From Hirundichthys speculiger (lineage: Eukaryota > Chordata > Actinopteri > Beloniformes > Exocoetidae), in the NCBI GenBank assembly GCA_018398805.1, contig JAGFBZ010000940.1:310001-374000 (forward strand): DNA of 64,000 bases, in the 5' to 3' direction. The notes under the pieces are model-generated. The model saw only the letters and a list, made by a program, of their open reading frames with translations. It did no database searches and was not told the DNA's origin. A program made the translations under genes and the position numbers. Shown here one piece after another: positions 59,901-64,000 of this stretch (the first letter of the stretch is position 1; every line of letters starts with the position of its first letter).

Positions 59901-60157
59901 TCAGTTTTCTGAATGCTCCTGGAGCTGCACATTTAAGACGTTAAGATGAGATGTTATGTCAGCCAGAAACGCCAACTCACACTTCCACTTTTCATCCCTC
60001 CAAACTTTTCCTTTACAGTCCATGAATGGACAGATTTCGTTGCTGACCTCAAAAACTCTGAGAACTTTCCCCCAACTGAGCCAACGCTCCTCTGGATGAT
60101 CAGGAATGTGGGAAAACTCTGAATCTATCTGCCGCATAAAGGAACCAAACTGCCGGT
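59901..60157 (-). pseudogene. hAT transposase fragment, C-terminal side
   Basis: This open segment gives HRQFGSFMRQIDSEFSHIPD, HPEERWLSWGKVLRVFEVSN and EICPFMDCKGK, followed by WKCELAFLADITSHLNVLNV. It corresponds to the stretch of a Charlie8-type transposase before the C-terminal dimerisation region. The first residues in the longest open frame (MPGVVWATVS) belong to the inserted element, not the transposase. The real junction is at the CACCGG of HRQ, at the AAATCA target duplication. Confidence 0.8.
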
Positions 60158-60836
60158 GATTTGAGACAGTTGCCCAGACGACGCCTGGCATGAAGGCTAC
60201 TCGCTGCTGCTCCAGGGGACTTATCCCTGCGACGCTGGACGCTGGATGCTGGATGCTCCAGTTTGTGCCCGGTATGTGGTAATTTTGCGGTCGGGTGTCG
60301 ACGTGCTGGACATGGATGATGTCGCTGGGGGCAGGTTCAGGGAAGCTAATCCTGAACTGCTACCCGGAAGGAAGGAAGCAACCACCGCCACTGGATCCGG
60401 GCTGCAGCGTCAACTGAACCGAGACTGGAGCCCCAGACGTGGCAGCGGCGGCATGCTGCCCCTATCCAGCAGTCTGCATGCCGGGGTGACCTGGCAGGGG
60501 CCGTCTGAAGACCTGGTGGGCCCGGCACTGCCAGGGGTGACGCCAACAACCGGTCCGCATGATGAACCGGGCTCTGGGACGGTCGGCTCCATCGCTCACT
60601 GGAATGAGGGAGTTCAGTCTTCCCAGAAGAGACAGTTTGGTTCATCTGTGTTTCCTCCTCTGACCTGGAGATATCTCACTTAATTCACCATTGTGGAGAT
60701 ATACTGGTTTTAACGGCTGTTAACAGGTTTTACGGCTCTTATCTGGAGTTAGCACTCGGACCACAGGACCGGGACATGAAGAAGGAGCGCTGGACGCTGG
60801 CAGCTCCTCAGGTACACCAGACTTCAGCGTCTGGTG

Positions 60837-61704
60837 CAGTGTTTCCGCTAGAAAAAATTGGCACCGGACAATGTGACCGGCAGGTTTTCAATTTACCGGA
60901 CAAATGTTTGAAATTCCGGTCACATAGGCTATATGAATTTACTGAGGTTAAAAATAAATCATATGCAGTAGTACGATATCAATGCAAGTCATTTAATAGT
61001 GTTTTTATTGAAAAACAGGCTATTTCAAATAAAATAAGTCCCGTCAATTGACTCACGAGCGTAACTTAAATAAATAAATAAATATTGCAGAAGCTTGCGC
61101 TCTTCTGACTCCGCTGTGCTGTTTTAATGCGGTTCTGCAGAGGGAAACCTCTCTCTGCTGGCGCACTGGAGACAGGGATCAGCAGGCTATCTGGGCCAGT
61201 TGGGGTAGATTTCACTGAAATCCCCGATGAGAACTTCACAGGACGTTGAGAAGTTCAAGCCTCCATAACCGCGGAGCGCTGTCATTACGGAGATGCGTCT
61301 CTGCGCACCTGTGTCATCAATGAGTGGAGCTGTGGCTGGAGCCGACTTGTCCTCACACACTACTCATTAGTAAAAAAAAGGACATGTTTTTTCATAAAAT
61401 CCATCCATCCATCCATCCATCCATCCATCCATCCATTAGCTTCCGCTTATCCGAAGTCGGGTCGTGGGGGCAGCGGCTTCAGCAGAGACGTCCAGATCCC
61501 CCGGCCGCTTCCACCAGCTCCTCTGGGAGAATCCCGAGGCGTTTTTCATAAAATGATGTGGAAATAACCCATTTTATTACAACTGAAATTGTGCTTGGGA
61601 GGAGTATTTTCACCGGACATTTTGACTGGAGAGATTATAAAATCCCGGACTTCCGCATATTTTACCGGACAAAGTCCGGAAATTACCGGACAACGGAAAC
61701 CCTG
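60837..61704. mobile_element. Non-autonomous hAT element with perfect 8-bp duplication
   Basis: The left end CAGTGTTTCCG (60837) and the inverted right end CAGGGTTTCCG (to 61704) differ at one base. Both are flanked by exact GTCTGGTG octamers (60829-60836 and 61705-61712). The subterminal regions repeat ACCGGACA/TGTCCGGT motifs many times on both sides, likely transposase binding sites by analogy with other hAT elements. There is no transposase frame. At 61401-61541 it is interrupted by a LINE fragment. Confidence 0.9.
61401..61541 (-). mobile_element. RTE-type (Rex3-like) LINE 3' fragment with target duplication
   Basis: (CCAT)n at 61401-61436 is followed by TTAGCTTCCGCTTATCCGAA, GTCGGGTCGTGGGGGCAGCG and TCCTCTGGGAGAATCCCGAG. 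This is the reverse complement of the RTE LINE C-terminal and tail region (RLGIPPEELEE). A 13-bp direct repeat TTTTTCATAAAAT flanks it (61388-61400 and 61542-61554), showing target-primed insertion of a severely 5'-truncated copy. Confidence 0.88.
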
Positions 61705-61779
61705 GTCTGGTGTATTTGAAACTTGAATTTCCCTCTTGGGGGATCAATAAAGTATATTTGATTTGATTTGATTTGATTT

Positions 61780-61985
61780 AACGCTTTAGCTCGGATAAAG
61801 TTTACGGTTTGTGTTCCAGGTCTCATCATGGTCCATCTTAAGACTTTTCCACATAGAGCTTCCTGGTGTCTGATGCAGTGATGTGCTGTTAACTCACCAG
61901 GACAGTTCTCCTCCTGCATCTTTACTTGCATCCTTCCCACTAGTTCACTTTATTTACTGCACATAGCCGCTGCTCCATCTGTTGT
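61780..61985 (-). pseudogene. hAT transposase fragment, N-terminal side
   Basis: The open segment reads GRMQVKMQEENCPGELTAHH and CIRHQEALCGKVLRW, then TVNFIRAKALN before the insertion. It is contiguous in sense with 59901-60157 once the insert and one duplication copy are set aside. The residues after ALN in the open frame (QIKSNQIYFIDPP) come from the TTTGA tail of the insert. A small internal deletion follows RWTMM. Confidence 0.8.
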
Positions 61986-62418
61986 CAGTCCAATAAGTGT
62001 CCCAGGGCAGTTTCATGTCTGTTACACTTAGACAGGCATTTTCAAAAATGTCTTTTCCAGTCGTTGTCCCGTGCATCGATTTAATGTCCATTACTTCTTC
62101 TGTTACGTGCAAATTGGAGTCCACTCCACGGATGAAGCTTGAAACTAGACTTCACAAGGCCACTGAAGCGTTGCATTGTGGGATCTGTAGTTCTGTGCAG
62201 TATTGTTTTAACCAGCGTTTCCTATCAACGGGCCATTAATAACGATAATGTAAAATGATCTCGCGGGCCGGATATAATTACACGGCGGGCCGGATGTGGC
62301 CCGCAGGCCTTGAGTTTGACACATGTGATCTACATTCTCGGGCAGTCTGTGGGTTTGTGAGGGTTTGTGAGTCACTCTTCAGTGGATAACCGCTGTCATC
62401 TGATGGACAACTGAATAG

Positions 62419-64000
62419 TTTTATTATTATTATTATTATTACCTTTATTTAAACTCTGAGATACATTGAGGTAGAGACCTCATTTACAATGCAGCCGAGT
62501 GAAACAACAATAACAACAATTAAGGCACTTAGACACAAAAAAAATGCCAAAGAGAAACTTACATAAAAGTAACGACAAGAATTTAAAAACACAGTAAAAT
62601 TACAATTAAAATGTAAAAAAAAAATAAATAAAAACATGAATAATTAAAATTTAATTTAAATTTAGTTAAAATGTAGTTAAAATGTAGAACAATAATCAGG
62701 TAAAACAGGAACAGCTAGAAGTAAAATATGATACAGTTAAAGATTTAAATTGCCCTATGGATAAAAATGATGAAAGCTTGAAATAGTTCTGCATGTTATT
62801 CCAAGTTGCAGGTGCACAATATGAAAAACTGGATTTCCAAGTTCACTAAAAACAGCTGGCACCTGCAGCGTAATCCAATCACAAGACCGAGTTTGATAAG
62901 AGCCCTCATTAAAAGAAAGCATGGAACTAATGTAAGCAGGTAAAAGACCATTAAGAGCTTTATAAATAAATAAAACCCAGTGTCTTTCACGCCTTACAGA
63001 AAGAGAGGGCCACCCAACATTAGAATACAAGTCACAATGATGGGTGTCATAGCTGTCTCCAGTGATGAATCTTAATGCAGAGTGGTAAACAGAGTCCAGG
63101 GGTTTAAGAGTCGCAGCAGAGGCATGCATGTACAAAATATCACCATAATCCAACACTGATAAAAAAGTTGCCTCAACAAGCATCTTCCTACAATGTGGCG
63201 GAAATGAGAGCCTGTTTCTATAAAAGAAACCAATTTTATTTCTTAAAGACGTCACCAGCTTAGAAACATGATGTTTAAAGTTTAATTTATTATCTAACCA
63301 GATACCAAGGTACTTGTATTCAGTGACCCTTTCAATATTTGTACCATAATTGGTAGAAATGATGAGATCATCGTGTATACTATTTTTTGATCTGGTGAAC
63401 AACATGAATTTAGTTTTGCCTGCATTGAGTACCAGTTTATGATTATTGAGTGCAACTTGGAAATCAGAAAAGCAGTGTTGGAGGGAATTTATGGCTGAGT
63501 GTACATCATTGGCAATACAAAACAAAACAGTGTCATCTGCATAGAGATGAATATTACACCCAGTGACAGCTGAGGTAATATCATTGATGTAAATTGAGAA
63601 CAGAATAGGCCCTAAAATTGAGCCTTGTGGCATACCTTTTGCTAATTGGACATATTCAGATTTAACATCACCAATAGCAACACACTGCTGCCTGTCGCTA
63701 AGGTAACTCTCAAACCATTTAAAAGATAAGTCATCAAATCCAAGACTCTGAAGCCTTTTTAAGAGCAATGTATGATCCACTGTATCAAATGCGTTGGAAA
63801 GATCAATAAAAAGAGCTGCACAGTGTTTTTTTTTGTCTAAAGCTGTTAAAATATCATTTAAAACAAGAGTGACAGCAGTAATAGTGCTGTGTCTTTCCCT
63901 AAAACCTGACTGATGCCTACTGAGAATGTCATATGTTGAGAGGAATGATTTTAGCTGCGTGTTAACAAGAGATTCCAGTATTTTTGCTAAACATGATAGT
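62419..64000 (-). mobile_element. LINE with open reverse transcriptase, runs off the right edge
   Basis: The minus-strand frame is open from the window end to about 62755. It begins LSCLAKILESLVNTQLKSFL and contains RHQSGFRERHSTITAV, motif A FIDLSNAFDTV (about 63784-63813), motif B KGMPQGSILGPILFSIYIND (about 63595-63650) and motif C YADDTV (about 63525-63545). These are followed by LNAGKTKFMLF, YKYLGIWLDNKLNF, LDYGDILYMHAS and RHWVLFIYKALNGLLP. A frameshift near 62835 breaks the C-terminus after SELGNP. The 3' end is an AAT repeat (62419-62441). The catalytic motifs look intact, so the copy is relatively recent. I place it in the jockey/CR1 group but cannot name the clade. The endonuclease part would lie beyond the window. 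Confidence 0.92.

Larger units (their letters stand above)
60163..61773 (+). mobile_element. Retroelement-like insertion with TTTGA tail, unclassified
   Basis: The insert is flanked by TGATTT on both sides (60157-60162 and 61774-61779), although the tail makes the right copy ambiguous. Its 3' end reads GAATTTCCCTCTTGGGGGAT, AATAAAGTATA and a TTTGA repeat, a known fish LINE tail form. The 5' part (60163-60836) is GC-rich with GCTGGA-type tandem hexamers at 60231-60256. An open frame at 60246-60683 (145 codons) shows no known domain. No reverse transcriptase lies between, so it may be a short non-autonomous element made of a 5' region plus a LINE tail, or an internally deleted LINE. Without the nested hAT element it is about 740 bp. 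Confidence 0.7.
59597..62327 (-). mobile_element. Outer hAT element (GTF2IRD2/Charlie8-like), interrupted
   Basis: Ends CAGGGGGGTCAAACT (59597) and inverted CACATGTGTCAAACT (to 62327) share TGTCAAACT-type termini. They are flanked by ATCTACAC (59589-59596) and ATCTACAT (62328-62335), an 8-bp duplication with one change. The minus strand carries transposase pieces: MQEENCPGELTAHHCIRHQE and ALCGKVL (about 61850-61925), TVNFIRAKALN (about 61780-61812), then HRQFGSFMRQIDSEFSHIPD, ERWLSWGKVLRVFEV and CELAFLADITSHLNVLNVQL (59920-60157). This wording matches the Charlie8-type hAT transposase from which vertebrate GTF2IRD2 proteins derive. The frame is cut between ALN and HRQF by the insertion at 60163-61773. 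Both transposase ends are missing, so it was already a deletion derivative. Confidence 0.88.

Overview
The window looks like noncoding DNA from a ray-finned (teleost) fish. The evidence is the repeat content: L2/CR1-type, Rex1-like, RTE-type (Rex3-like) and restriction-like-endonuclease LINEs, Tc1 relics including a Sleeping Beauty/Tdr1-like one, hAT and Tigger-like DNA elements, and many AT-rich microsatellites. There is no bacterial-style gene organisation and no operon. I see no CRISPR array and no rRNA or tRNA gene that I can support. Species and chromosome cannot be told from this sequence.

Layout: 0-4 kb holds one plausible protein-coding exon on the minus strand (371-753), a perfect 37-nt palindrome and a Tc1-like relic. 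8-10 kb is an RTE LINE relic fused to the 3' end of a Tc1 element. 13.07-14.23 kb is a non-autonomous hAT element with an 8-bp target duplication. 18.69-18.83 kb is a weaker candidate exon. 19.7-20.6 kb is a Rex1-like LINE relic. 30.4-33.7 kb holds two decayed LINEs, the second a chimera of an RTE 5' part and an L2-like 3' part. 34.4-34.9 kb is (TA)n. 36.75-37.18 kb is a Tigger-like miniature element. 38.4-38.8 kb is a LINE 3' end. 40.3-42.2 kb is the best preserved L2-like LINE (minus). 43.4-44.0 and 54.7-55.0 kb are relics of the same endonuclease-type LINE tail. 51.64-52.13 kb is an interstitial telomere-like (TTAGGG)n tract abutting a LINE 3' end. 57.36-58.04 kb is a miniature element with about 40-bp inverted ends. 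58.1-58.9 kb is a Tc1 relic. 59.59-62.34 kb is a four-level nest of transposons, each level supported by target-site duplications. The right edge is a LINE whose reverse transcriptase is open to the window end.

No set of genes here works together. The story is insertion, nesting and decay of selfish DNA, probably in an intron or intergenic region. I found no convincing new biological system. The most informative structures are the nested stack, the telomere-like block and the possible single-copy exons. All family names come from recognising motifs by eye, not from a search.
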